Source: Actinomadura hallensis (GTDB taxonomy: Bacteria > Actinomycetota > Actinomycetes > Streptosporangiales > Streptosporangiaceae). Taken from it: a DNA stretch of 64,000 nucleotides. The translations under genes and the position numbers were made by a program. Below, piece after piece: positions 25,826 to 34,206 of the stretch. Below the pieces are notes generated by a model. The model was given only the letters and a program-made list of their open reading frames with translations. It did no database searches and had not been told where the DNA came from. Location of the stretch: assembly GCF_006716765.1 (NCBI RefSeq), contig NZ_VFPO01000001.1, forward strand, positions 3,844,001 through 3,908,000, written 5' to 3'. The number at the start of each line of letters is the position of its first letter. The first letter of the stretch is position 1.

Positions 25826-25833
25826 TGCTTCAC

Positions 25834-26175
25834 ATGGCGGACAGCAGAGCACCTTCTCACCCGCAGCGCTGGCGCAAGGTCAGCACCTGGGAGACCGTCC
25901 AGGTCGAAGACCGCCGTATGTGCGCCTCCTGCCGGACGGTCGTGCGCTCGTACACCTACCGCTTCCATCCGGCCGACTCTCCGTTCTATGAACGGTGCGT
26001 CTGGCTCTCGTGGTGCTCCGGCTGCCGCGTCTACACCGGCGCGATGGTCAACGTACCACGCGACCAGGTGCTCCCCGACGCGTTGGCCTCCCTCCGGCCC
26101 GAAGAGCGGGAACGGCTGAAAGCCAGCGAGATCCGGCTGGTCGAGTACCTGAGCAGCCGCCCCGAGGACACGTAG
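25834..26175 (+). CDS. Small protein with paired CxxC motifs (zinc-ribbon-like)
   Basis: A 113-residue protein of unknown family. Two CxxC pairs, CASC (about 32-35) and CSGC (about 63-66), are placed as in a zinc ribbon, separated by a Tyr/Phe-rich strand region (SYTYRFHPADSPFYERCVWL). The C-terminal helix is charged. It probably binds zinc; whether it contacts DNA, RNA or protein cannot be told. It lies 8 bases after the preceding hypothetical gene. Confidence 0.65.
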   Translation: MADSRAPSHPQRWRKVSTWETVQVEDRRMCASCRTVVRSYTYRFHPADSPFYERCVWLSWCSGCRVYTGAMVNVPRDQVLPDALASLRPEERERLKASEIRLVEYLSSRPEDT

Positions 26176-26186
26176 CAGGTCAGCAC

Positions 26187-26471
26187 TCAAGCCTTTCGGA
26201 GGGTGGCTTGTGGCGACGTCCGCGCCGCAGACGAGGCGGCGGATGCCGTTCGACGCGCCGCGGCTCGCCGCTCTGCGCCGCTCTCCTCGAAGTACCCGAT
26301 GTCCTCGCCGGCGACCCTGCCCACGAAGGTCGTGCTGGGGGTGGTGCCAGTGGTGCAGTGCTGGTCGGGGTAGGACGGGTTGGGCTGCCCTCCCTCGGCC
26401 CGGCTCCAGGCCACTGCGGCGTCGAGTGGTACGTCGTCCTCGGGCCCCTTGCGGTTGAAGAGCACTCCCAT
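26187..26471 (-). CDS. Hypothetical protein, 94 residues
   Basis: It starts MGVLFNRKGPEDDVPLDAAV at an ATG with AGGGGA just upstream. The body is hydrophilic (VAWSRAEGGQPNPSYPDQHC) and the tail is Ala/Arg-rich, ending SPQATLRKA. No family is recognised. It is convergent with the preceding operon, 11 bases away. The start region looks coding, but support is modest. Confidence 0.45.
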   Translation of the reverse strand: MGVLFNRKGPEDDVPLDAAVAWSRAEGGQPNPSYPDQHCTTGTTPSTTFVGRVAGEDIGYFEESGAERRAAARRTASAASSAARTSPQATLRKA

Positions 26472-26587
26472 GGTGTCCCCTAGGATCACTGTCGCCTCGC
26501 CCTGCGCTACGTCCCTGACGGGCTGTGGCGATGCTGCCCCTACCCGATTGCCACCGCCCAAACACCCCCGGTGGAAGACTGCCCGGC

Positions 26588-27116
26588 ATGACAGGGGCAG
26601 ATCCCAAGGCGGACCTTCAGCGCTATCTGCAGGCGGGGGCGTGACGCCCGGCTGTGGAAGACCGAGGGACTGCCGGAGTACGACGTCCGCCGACCGGTGA
26701 CACCGACCGGCACCAACCTGCTCGGGCTGGTCAAGCACGTGGCCTGCATGGAGCTGGTCTACTTCGGCGACGCCTTCGGCCGGCCGTCCGGCGAGGCCAT
26801 GCCCTGGTTCGCCGAGGGCGCCGAAGTCAACGCGGACATGTGGGCGGCCGCCGACGAGTTCCGTGAGCAGATCATCGACTTGTATCGCCGGGCGTGGACG
26901 CACTCTGACGCCACGATCGACGCGCTGCCACTGGACGCGGCCGACCGGGTGCCGTACTGGCCGGCCGAGCGGAGTGAGGTGACGCTGCACCGGATCCTGG
27001 TGCACATGATCGCCGAGACCGACCGGCACGCCGGTCGCGCCGACATCGTCCGGGAACTGATCGACGGATCCGTGGGGCAGCGGGCAGGCAACGACAACAT
27101 GGCACCCGGTGCATGA
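26588..27116 (+). pseudogene. DinB-family protein (DUF664 type) with a one-base frameshift
   Basis: DinB four-helix protein, a metal-binding, possibly thiol-dependent enzyme superfamily. The ATG frame reads MTGADPKADLQRYLQAG and then hits a stop. Removing one G from the five-G run at 26635-26639 continues as RDARLWKTEGLPEYDVRRPV into the open frame TPTGTNLLGLVKHVACMELV, which ends normally with the histidine-containing LVHMIAETDRHAGRADIVRE. Restored length is about 175 residues, normal for DUF664. Either this is a recent mutation or a homopolymer sequencing error; an internal GTG (26697) could still make a shortened protein. Confidence 0.75.
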
Positions 27117-27305
27117 AGGGAACCCCCGGGGGCTGAACGCGGCTCGGCCGCCCCCGCTGACCCCTTGCTCTCGGCGTCCTGGGACGTTCCAGGGCACGGG
27201 GTCAGCGGTGTCGGCAGCCGAGCGCTCAAGGGAGTGGCCCGGGGCGTTCGTGGCAACCGACGCGGGGCGTCACGTGAGGGGCGACGTCGCTCGTGTTGTG
27301 CGAGG

Positions 27306-28562
27306 TCAGCACTTGATCCAGTGGCCGGGGGCGGTTTCCTTGATCGTGCTGGTGACGTAGACGTTCCACAGCCCCAGGTTCTGGTCGGAGCCGTTGGCGT
27401 AGGCGTATCCCATGGAGTGATAGGCGCGCCCGGCCGTGGTATGGGCGTAGTTGGAGGCGGTCACGCACGCCGGGGTGGGTGTGGGAGTCGGATCAGTCGG
27501 TGTCGGGGTCGGTGTGGGGGTGGGGCCGCCGCCGCCCGCGCCGCCGCCCATGGCCTTGACCATGTTGACGACGGCGGTCATCTGCGGGCCGCTCTTGAGC
27601 GGGTACTGCGCCGACTGGTAGCCCCACCAGTCCCAGCAGCCGCGCGGATTGGTGCCGGCGGCGCTGGTCGTGGCCTGGGGATACAGGACGATCATGTCGT
27701 TGGTGTCGGCGTACTCGTTCAGGTACGCCGACCTCATGAACGCGTCCCCGACCAGCCCGTGGTACTGGTAGCAGCCGTGCAGCGCGACCATGAGCCTGCA
27801 GGTGCCGTCCTCGCACTGCTGCGGGACGTAGGCGAACCCTTCCCGTCCCATGCTGATCGAGCCCGCGTTTCCGCCGGGGGCGTAGGCGTTCTGGTCGAAC
27901 TGGATCAGTGTGCCGTTCAGCGACGACGCGGCGGGGCTCACCGAGCCGTACAGGTGGGTCAGCATCTCCTTGACGGGGTCCGAGTCGCCGCACTTGTTGA
28001 CGTACGGCGAAGCGGTGGAGGCGCAGGAGTTGGGGCCGATCGGGCTCACCCAGGCGTGCCCGGCCCCGGAGGTCTTGTTGTAGGCGACGTCGGCGCCGAG
28101 GTCGCTGTAGTAGGTGGCGAGGTCGTCGTTGACGGCGGTGGCGACGGTCTGGTCGGCGGAGCCGTGGAACAGCCACACCGGGTCGCCGGAGAGGTTCTGC
28201 ACAGGGTCGACGCTGCCCGCCGCCGCCCGGTCACGGGTCAGCTGCGCCAGTTCGGCCGGGGTCTTGCGTGGCATGAAGGTGTCCATGCACGCGTACAGGG
28301 CGGTGGTGAGGCTGTTCTGCGCGCAGTCGTAGGGGCCGGCGGAGAAGATGCCGGCGCCCTCGAAGACGTCGGAGTAGGCGACGTGGAGCTGGTTCGCCAT
28401 GAACCCGCCGGACGACAGTCCGCTGACGTGGGTCGCGCTGATGTCGTACTCGCCGAGCGCACCGGACGTGGGCGGCGGCACGGCTGCCTGGGCGATGGAC
28501 AACGAGGCCGCTGCGAGGCCGATGGCCGCGAGCACCGCCGGGAGCACCCGTTTCGTCTTCAT
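27306..28562 (-). CDS. Secreted extracellular poly(3-hydroxybutyrate) depolymerase
   Basis: A 418-residue exported esterase that hydrolyses short-chain polyhydroxyalkanoate. A signal peptide (MKTKRVLPAVLAAIGLAAAS, cleavage near AQA) is followed by the catalytic alpha/beta-hydrolase domain, with lipase box GLSSGGFMAN and the HGCYQYHG region of PHB depolymerases. Then come a Gly- and Thr-Pro-rich linker (PTPTPTPTPTDPTPTPTP) and a C-terminal domain of about 55 residues (ASNYAHTTAGRAYHSMGYAY) that I take as a substrate-binding module. GAGGAGG lies 10 bases before the ATG; a GTG two codons earlier is possible. No neighbour relates to polymer use. Confidence 0.9.
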   Translation of the reverse strand: MKTKRVLPAVLAAIGLAAASLSIAQAAVPPPTSGALGEYDISATHVSGLSSGGFMANQLHVAYSDVFEGAGIFSAGPYDCAQNSLTTALYACMDTFMPRKTPAELAQLTRDRAAAGSVDPVQNLSGDPVWLFHGSADQTVATAVNDDLATYYSDLGADVAYNKTSGAGHAWVSPIGPNSCASTASPYVNKCGDSDPVKEMLTHLYGSVSPAASSLNGTLIQFDQNAYAPGGNAGSISMGREGFAYVPQQCEDGTCRLMVALHGCYQYHGLVGDAFMRSAYLNEYADTNDMIVLYPQATTSAAGTNPRGCWDWWGYQSAQYPLKSGPQMTAVVNMVKAMGGGAGGGGPTPTPTPTPTDPTPTPTPACVTASNYAHTTAGRAYHSMGYAYANGSDQNLGLWNVYVTSTIKETAPGHWIKC

Positions 28563-28696
28563 CCGCACATGCCCTCCTCGACTTGGTGCCGCCAGTCTGA
28601 GCAGGGCCTGTGACCCGAACCACATTCACCGCCGACACACTTGCCCGGACCGACATGGGACGAACCGACATGCGCCCGCCTCGATGAGCACCCGCG

Positions 28697-28876
28697 TCAT
28701 TTCCCGGAGCCGAGGCGATCTGCGGCTTCTTCGATGGCGTCTTCGAGGTCGTCATCGTCCAGGATCGGGAGGCTCTGGCCGACCCGGAGCTTCAAAGCGG
28801 TCAGCCGTGCGAGCAGTTCCTCGTGGCCGAGGGCCTTGTCCCAGTCGTGAGCGGTGAGATCCGTGTTGATCTTCAT
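28697..28876 (-). CDS. Small acidic protein of the cyclase-sigma operon (unknown function)
   Basis: A 59-residue protein, MKINTDLTAHDWDKALGHEE then a helix (LLARLTALKLRVGQSLPIL) and an acidic stretch DDDDLEDAIEEAADRL. No family recognised. Its ATG overlaps the stop of the cyclase-sigma gene (TGATG) and GGAGG precedes it, so it is translationally coupled. An acidic, helical small protein coupled to a sigma factor could act on it, for example as an anti-sigma factor or partner; that is inference. Confidence 0.65.
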   Translation of the reverse strand: MKINTDLTAHDWDKALGHEELLARLTALKLRVGQSLPILDDDDLEDAIEEAADRLGSGK

Positions 28877-30051
28877 CACGCGCCTCCTTCGGCGCTGTCG
28901 TCCTCGAGCATGGTGCGCAGCGCTCGCCGAGCGGCGTGCAACCGACTCTTGACGGTGCCTTCCGGAATGCCCAGCAGTTCCGCGATATGTCGGATCGAAT
29001 GGCCGAGGATCTCGTGGAGGACGAAGCATTCGCGCTGATCCGCGGACAGCGCCTGCAACGCCTGCCGGAGGGCTGCCCGGTTGACGACTACGTCTGCGGG
29101 ATCGCCTCCGGACGCGTGGAGTTCCCGGCCAGGAGACGCGTCCGAGGGCAGGGATGACTCGTGCAGCGCCCTCCTGGCTCGCTGACGCTGGATCCTGGAC
29201 AGGATTCGGCGGGCCGTGACGACGACGAAGCCGACCGGATTGGGGTGTTCAACCAGGTCGTCCCACTTGCGGTACGCGATCGCCATCGCCTCGTCGGCGA
29301 CGTCTTCGGCCAGCGTCCAGTCCTGGGCTCGGGCGTTCAGGACGTTGCGAACGTACTGGTAGTGCGCGAGGTAGAAGGCGTCGAAATTCCGGGCGTCGGC
29401 CGGATCTTCGAGATCGGCCGCCCGCCGCTCACGGGCGTCACCCTCGGCGGGCCCGTGAAACGGATCGAACAAGCGGATCCATGCCACCGTCCTGAATTCT
29501 CGAACGGCCACCTCTACCCGTTGGTAGGCAGCTGGGTTCAGGCCCGGTGCGTCCTCAACGACCCCGTGGAAGAACGACTCCGGCACGATCAGGGCCAGAG
29601 GGGCCGCCGACTCCGCCAACGCGCGTTTCAGAGGGCTTGCATCCAGCATGCGGGCAGCGTGAACGATGGACGATCCCACGCAGCCTGCACCGTCCACCTG
29701 AACCGCGCCCATGTGGACCGCCAGCCGTACCTGTATACGGCGGCTTGGCTGGAGGTGTCGGTTGCGGCGGTGCAGCATCCCGGCGAGCAGCTGAGGAAGC
29801 ACCATCACCATGAACTCCGAGCCGGCCTCCGGCGGCACCAGGATGAGTGCACCGTCACCCCGGTCCTCGATGTGACAGTTCGCCCAGGGGACGCCGGATT
29901 CGGCGAAGGCGGCGCGCATCATCTCGAAGAACTCCGCGCGAACGGCGATCTGGTCGGCGACGGTGCGTTGCGGAGCAGAGAACCCGGCGATGTCCGCGAA
30001 GACGATCAGCCGGTGGAGGGGTGGCGCCAAGGCGTGAGCGTTCGATGCCAT
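28876..30051 (-). CDS. Nucleotidyl-cyclase-like domain fused to an ECF sigma factor
   Basis: A 391-residue fusion. Residues about 13-200 resemble a class III adenylate/guanylate cyclase domain: first metal site in IVFADIAGFS (Asp20), second in HIEDRGDGALILVP (Asp66), then VRLAVHMGAVQVDG and SSIVHAARMLDA. The Asn that stabilises the transition state four residues before the conserved Arg is Val130, so turnover is doubtful and nucleotide sensing possible. Residues about 222-285 are sigma region 2 (FDAFYLAHYQYVRNVLNARA) and about 322-376 region 4 (LSADQRECFVLHEILGHSIR, IPEGTVKSRLHAARRAL). The start has GGAG upstream, 3 bases after the previous gene's stop. It is the middle of a three-gene operon. 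No classic anti-sigma gene is adjacent. Confidence 0.85.
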   Translation of the reverse strand: MASNAHALAPPLHRLIVFADIAGFSAPQRTVADQIAVRAEFFEMMRAAFAESGVPWANCHIEDRGDGALILVPPEAGSEFMVMVLPQLLAGMLHRRNRHLQPSRRIQVRLAVHMGAVQVDGAGCVGSSIVHAARMLDASPLKRALAESAAPLALIVPESFFHGVVEDAPGLNPAAYQRVEVAVREFRTVAWIRLFDPFHGPAEGDARERRAADLEDPADARNFDAFYLAHYQYVRNVLNARAQDWTLAEDVADEAMAIAYRKWDDLVEHPNPVGFVVVTARRILSRIQRQRARRALHESSLPSDASPGRELHASGGDPADVVVNRAALRQALQALSADQRECFVLHEILGHSIRHIAELLGIPEGTVKSRLHAARRALRTMLEDDSAEGGA

Positions 30052-30054
30052 GCG

Positions 30055-30408
30055 TCACTCCCCGACGATCTGCGCCGGGCTGACACCGCTGGGAAAGCGG
30101 TCCTGCTCCGGCACGGGGCCTGGCGAAACGGCGCCTTGAGCTGTGTTCCCGCTCAGTGCCACGTTGATATGCGTGGCAGGTGAGCCGTGAATTGTCAGGA
30201 CACCTCCGTCCGTGCGCCGGTCGTGAAGGCGGGTTCCGGCCGGCAGCGCCGGAAGGAGGGCGAGAAGGGTTCTCCGCCGCTCGCGTTCGAAGTTGACGGC
30301 GTTGCGTCCTTCGACGACCGCGGACAGGACGCGCCACAGCCCGCCGGCCTTCCGGTTGACCGCCGAACAGGCCAGACCGGCCACGGCGCGCATCGCCTGG
30401 ATCGCCAT
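30055..30408 (-). CDS. Small protein, first gene of the cyclase-sigma operon (unknown function)
   Basis: A 117-residue protein beginning MAIQAMRAVAGLACSAVNRK. The N-terminal half is helical and basic (FERERRRTLLALLPALPAG); a short beta-like stretch (TDGGVLTIHGSPATHINVAL) and a Pro/Gly-rich tail follow. No family recognised. AAGGGAAG lies before the ATG. The stop is 3 bases from the fusion sigma gene. The first 13 bases of the gene are repeated in inverted orientation about 50 bases upstream, which could fold over the start codon. Confidence 0.6.
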   Translation of the reverse strand: MAIQAMRAVAGLACSAVNRKAGGLWRVLSAVVEGRNAVNFERERRRTLLALLPALPAGTRLHDRRTDGGVLTIHGSPATHINVALSGNTAQGAVSPGPVPEQDRFPSGVSPAQIVGE

Positions 30409-30469
30409 CTTCACTTCCCTTCGCCCGGGATCAGGTCTCACCTCTATAAGGCACCCATGGCGATCCAGG
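30396..30469. repeat. 13-base inverted repeat covering the start codon of the cyclase-sigma operon
   Basis: CCTGGATCGCCAT at 30396-30408 and ATGGCGATCCAGG at 30457-30469 are exact reverse complements, separated by 48 bases. In the minus-strand transcript the second copy would pair with the start codon and first codons of the 117-residue gene, leaving the ribosome site in the loop. Confidence 0.6.
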
Positions 30470-30525
30470 TTCTCTGGACCGGGAAGAAATTGCTACAGGT
30501 GCACCACACCAGGTGTTCGAGCGCG

Positions 30526-31014
30526 TCAGGGGTGGGGGTTCAGGGTGGTGAAGGCTCCTACTGTGGTGCCGAAGGCCAGGTGGGCCAGGACGGTTATCAG
30601 GGGTGTGGTCGGGCCGTAGTTGAGCATCAGGAAGCCCGGGGGTTCGAGGAGGGCCACCCTGGGGGCGCTGGTCAGGGGGCTGCCCATTCTGGGGTGGATC
30701 AGCGGCAGGAGGATGTTCACCAGTGCGGTGCCGGAGAAAAGGCCGTGCAGGAGGCCGAAGAGGGCGCCCAGCCACCAGCCTGCGTGGCCGATGGCGAGGA
30801 AGACGGCGTAGTAGGCGAAGGCGAACACCTGGCCGTTCACGAAGTGCATCAGGTAGCCGATCGCCTTGGCGCGGGCGCGGTTCGCGGTCAGGGCGGTTCC
30901 GAGGAGGAACGGCAGGTCCATGCGGGTGAGCTTGAGTTCGCTGGCGGCCCGCAGGATCGTGGTGAGGATCAGTGTGCCGACGAACGCGCCCGCGGCGGTT
31001 CCCCAGGGGTTCAC
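30526..31014 (-). CDS. Small integral membrane protein, coupled to the GH15 gene
   Basis: A 162-residue protein with four hydrophobic segments: AAGAFVGTLILTTILRA, GYLMHFVNGQVFAFAYYAVF, AGWWLGALFGLLHGLFSGTA and LITVLAHLAFGTTVGAF. Glycine-rich helices and HFVNGQ resemble small actinomycete membrane proteins of unknown role. It starts with GTG overlapping the GH15 stop by 4 bases, so the two are cotranslated. A link to the glycosidase is implied but unexplained. Confidence 0.75.
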   Translation of the reverse strand: MNPWGTAAGAFVGTLILTTILRAASELKLTRMDLPFLLGTALTANRARAKAIGYLMHFVNGQVFAFAYYAVFLAIGHAGWWLGALFGLLHGLFSGTALVNILLPLIHPRMGSPLTSAPRVALLEPPGFLMLNYGPTTPLITVLAHLAFGTTVGAFTTLNPHP

Positions 31015-32870
31015 CCGGCCGCCTCCTCGGTGGCCGAAGCGATGGCGCACGCGGCGCTGATCAACGCGAGGTGGCTCAGTCCTTGCGGCAGGTTGCCCAG
31101 GAAGGCGCCCGTGTCCGGGTCGATCTCCTCGCTGTAGAGGCCCACGTCGTTGGCCAGGCCCGTCAGTTCGTCCATCAGCGCGGCGGCCTCGTCGAGGCGG
31201 CCGGTGCGGGCGAGGCATTCGGCCAGCCAGAAGGAGCACGCGAGGAACGCGCCTTCGGTGCCTGCCAGTCCGTCCTCGCCGGAGTACCTGTCGACGTACG
31301 GGCCGCGCCGCAGTTCCCGTCCGATGGTGTCGACCGTGGCGTGCATGCGGGGGTCGCCTGCGCCCGCGTAGCCGTGGAGGAGGCCGAGCAGGACGGCGGC
31401 GTCCAGTTCCGCGCTGTCGGCGGAGCGGGTGTAGCAGCGGCGGTGGGCGGAGTAGCAGCGGGTCTCGACGAAGTCGCGCACCTGGGCGCGCGCCGCCCGC
31501 CAGCGGGACGAGCCGCGGTCCGGGATCAGCCCGCGGTCGCCCAGGTCGACGGCCCGGTCGAGCGCGATCCAGCACATCATCTTCGAGTGCGTGAAGTGCA
31601 GGGGCGCGCTGCGGACCTCCCAGATGCCGGAGTCCGGCCGCCGCCAGGCCGTGCAGACGAAGTCGGCCAGTTCCGCCAGGCGCCGGGCGAGATCCGCGTC
31701 CAGCCGTCCGGCCGCGCCGGCGTACAGCCAGCCGGTCTGCATGAGTTCGCCGTAGGTGTCCAGCTGGAGCTGGGCGCCCGCCGCGTTGCCGACGCGCACC
31801 GGAGTGGAGCCGCGGTAGCCCTCCAGCGGGAGCGTTCGTTCCGGGGCGCGGCCGCCGCCGTCCAGCCGGTAGAGGACCCGCAGCCGCGGATGGGTGAGCT
31901 GGGCGGCGTGCATGAGCCACCAGAAGAAGGCCTGCGCCTCGGGCGCGCATCCCAGCCGGAGGAGCGCGTTGAGGGTGAACACCGAGTCGCGGACCCAGGA
32001 GAAGCGGTAGTCCCAGTTGCGCTCGCCCCCGATCTGCTCCGGGAGGGAGGACGTCACCGCGGCGGCGATCGCCCCCGAGGGCGCGAAGATGAGGAGCTTG
32101 AGCGCCAGGGCGCTGCGGAGGACGGCGTCCCGCCACGGGCCGTGGTACGTGCGTTCCCGCGACCAGCCCTGCCAGGCGGCGATGGTGTGCTCCATGCGCG
32201 CGTCGCATTCGGGACGGGCCGGCAGGACGAGCGGTTCCTGGTGCGCGAACGGGATCGCCAGCAGGGCCCGCCGCCCCCGGCCCAGGTCGAGGCGGCCGCT
32301 GATCGCCCCGTCGGCGCACTCCGGTTCGCCCGCGTCCCAGGCGCAGACCGCGAGGGCGTCTCCGCCGGTCACCACCACGGGCACGCCGTAGCGTCGGGTG
32401 ATGCGCGGGCGGTGGGCGCCATAGGCGAGCCGCGGCCGCACGCTCCAGCGCAGCGGCACGGTCCCGGACAGGCCGTCGAGTCGACGTTGCAGCTCCCGCA
32501 TCGGCCCCAGCGCCCCGCCGTCCTCCAAGGTCAGCGCATCGGTGACCCGCACGCTGCCGCGTCCGGTGGTGAACGTGGTCTCCAGGACGTTCGTGCCCGG
32601 CAGGTATCGGCGTGCGGCCGTGAAGGGCTCCTCCGGCTCCAGCAGGAAGCGCCCGCCTCGGGCCGGGTCCAGGACGGCGGCGAACACCGAGGGAGAGTCC
32701 AGGTCGGGCATGCCCAGCCAGTCCACCGACCCGTCGGCGGCGACCAGTGCGGCGCTCCGGCCGTCCCCGATGACGGCGTAGTCGCGCAGCGGAACGAAGC
32801 CGCCGCGCCGGACGTGTGCCATGCCGCGCGGCCGGACGGGTCGTTCGCCAGGAGGGCCTCCGGCTTCCAT
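31011..32870 (-). CDS. Glycoside hydrolase family 15 protein (glucoamylase/trehalase type)
   Basis: A 619-residue cytoplasmic enzyme of the actinomycete GH15 group, whose members include trehalases and glucoamylases. The N-terminal beta domain begins PLRDYAVIGDGRSAALVA. The (alpha/alpha)6 barrel shows GERNWDYRFSWVRDS, general-acid region DSGIWEVRSAPLHFTHSKMM, and the base region YSEEIDPDTGAFLGNLPQGL. The exact disaccharide is not readable. The listed ATG has no ribosome site; MAHVRRGGFV, 16 codons later, is an equally good start. The membrane protein overlaps its end. Confidence 0.87.
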   Translation of the reverse strand: MEAGGPPGERPVRPRGMAHVRRGGFVPLRDYAVIGDGRSAALVAADGSVDWLGMPDLDSPSVFAAVLDPARGGRFLLEPEEPFTAARRYLPGTNVLETTFTTGRGSVRVTDALTLEDGGALGPMRELQRRLDGLSGTVPLRWSVRPRLAYGAHRPRITRRYGVPVVVTGGDALAVCAWDAGEPECADGAISGRLDLGRGRRALLAIPFAHQEPLVLPARPECDARMEHTIAAWQGWSRERTYHGPWRDAVLRSALALKLLIFAPSGAIAAAVTSSLPEQIGGERNWDYRFSWVRDSVFTLNALLRLGCAPEAQAFFWWLMHAAQLTHPRLRVLYRLDGGGRAPERTLPLEGYRGSTPVRVGNAAGAQLQLDTYGELMQTGWLYAGAAGRLDADLARRLAELADFVCTAWRRPDSGIWEVRSAPLHFTHSKMMCWIALDRAVDLGDRGLIPDRGSSRWRAARAQVRDFVETRCYSAHRRCYTRSADSAELDAAVLLGLLHGYAGAGDPRMHATVDTIGRELRRGPYVDRYSGEDGLAGTEGAFLACSFWLAECLARTGRLDEAAALMDELTGLANDVGLYSEEIDPDTGAFLGNLPQGLSHLALISAACAIASATEEAAG

Positions 32871-32969
32871 GAAGGCATGGTTTCACCAGGTCACGGCCTG
32901 GTGCTTCCGCTCCTCCCCATACGAGTTCAAGGTTTTGCACACTCGGCGGTCCCCTGGGGTGGTGCGGGG

Positions 32970-34202
32970 TCAGTCCCAGGTGAGGCGTTTGTGGAGGAGG
33001 GCCTGCTGGGCGGGGTTGGCGGTCAGCGCCAAGGCCTGCTGGTCGGCGGCATGGGCGGCTTCGGGCCGGTCCAGGGCTCGCAGGAGCTGGGCGCGGGTGG
33101 CGTGGTAGAGCGGGTAGGCGCGCAGGGCCGCGCGGTCGGCGTCGGGCAGGGCGTCCAGTTCGGCGAGGGCGTTGCGAGCGCCGCCCCAGGGGCCGGGATG
33201 GTGGTGCAGGGCGATGGCACGGTGCAGCCGGTGGACGGGCGAAGGGGCGAGCGCCAGCAGCATGTCGTACAGGATCGTGATCTGGGGCCAGTCGGTCGCC
33301 TCCCAGGCGGGGGCTTCGGCGTGGCAGGCGACGATCGCGGCCTGCAGCTGGTAGAGGCCGGGACGGCGCAGCGCGGCGGCGCGCCCGATCAGGCGGGTCG
33401 CCTCGGTGATGGCCTCGCGGTCCCAGCGGCTCCGGTCCTGGTCGGGCAGCGGAACCAGGGCTCCGGCGGGGTCGAAGCGGGCGTCCAGGCGGGCCTGGTG
33501 CAGCCTGATCAGGGCCAGGAGGCCGAGGACCTCGGGCTGCCTCGGCATCAGCCATGCCATCTGGGAGGCCAGCCACTCCGCCTGGTCGGCGAGGTCGGCG
33601 GCGTGCGGGCGGTCGCCGGCGCTGGTCAGGTAGCCCTCGTTGAACAGCAGGTAGACGACCGCCAGGACCTGGTCGAGCCGGTCGCCGAGCTCGGTGTCGG
33701 CGGGGACGCGGTAGGGGATTCCGGCGTCGGTGATCTTCCGTTTGGCGCGGGTGATGCGGCGCGCCACGGCGGACTCCGGCACCAGGAACGCCGCCGCTAT
33801 CTGCGCCGTGGTCAGCCCGCACACCGTGCGCAGGGTCAGCGCGATCTGCGAGGTGCGCGGCAGCGCGGGGTGGCAGCAGGTGAACACCAGCTTCAGCCGG
33901 TCGTCGGGCGCGCCGGCGGGAGGCCGGGCGAGCCGGGCCAGCTTGTCGCGGTGGACGGCCCGGCGGCGCAGCACGTCGATGCCGCGGCGGCGGGCGACCG
34001 TCAGCAGCCACGCGTCGGGGCGGGCGGGGATCCCCTCGTCGGGCCAGCGCCGCAGGGCGGTCTCGACGGCGTCGGCGACGACGTCCTCGGCCGCGGCGAA
34101 GTCGCCCAGCACCCGCACCAGGGACGCCGTCAGCCGGCCCGCGTGCTCGCGCACCACGCGGGCCAGCTCGGCGTGCACCTGCCGGTGCCGCGGCGACGTC
34201 AC
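32970..34202 (-). CDS. ECF sigma factor with DUF6596-type C-terminal extension (ECF42-like)
   Basis: A 410-residue sigma factor. Region 2 lies near the start (VREHAGRLTASLVRVLGDFA, AAEDVVADAVETALRRWPDE), and region 4 spans about 105-160 (ALTLRTVCGLTTAQIAAAFL, ESAVARRITRAKRKI). A long helical-repeat tail follows (LLFNEGYLTSAGDRP is its signature). This tail is thought to regulate such sigma factors without a separate anti-sigma. It starts with GTG 4 bases after the YCII gene, its usual partner in this ECF group. Confidence 0.9.
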   Translation of the reverse strand: MTSPRHRQVHAELARVVREHAGRLTASLVRVLGDFAAAEDVVADAVETALRRWPDEGIPARPDAWLLTVARRRGIDVLRRRAVHRDKLARLARPPAGAPDDRLKLVFTCCHPALPRTSQIALTLRTVCGLTTAQIAAAFLVPESAVARRITRAKRKITDAGIPYRVPADTELGDRLDQVLAVVYLLFNEGYLTSAGDRPHAADLADQAEWLASQMAWLMPRQPEVLGLLALIRLHQARLDARFDPAGALVPLPDQDRSRWDREAITEATRLIGRAAALRRPGLYQLQAAIVACHAEAPAWEATDWPQITILYDMLLALAPSPVHRLHRAIALHHHPGPWGGARNALAELDALPDADRAALRAYPLYHATRAQLLRALDRPEAAHAADQQALALTANPAQQALLHKRLTWD

Positions 34203-34206
34203 CAGG

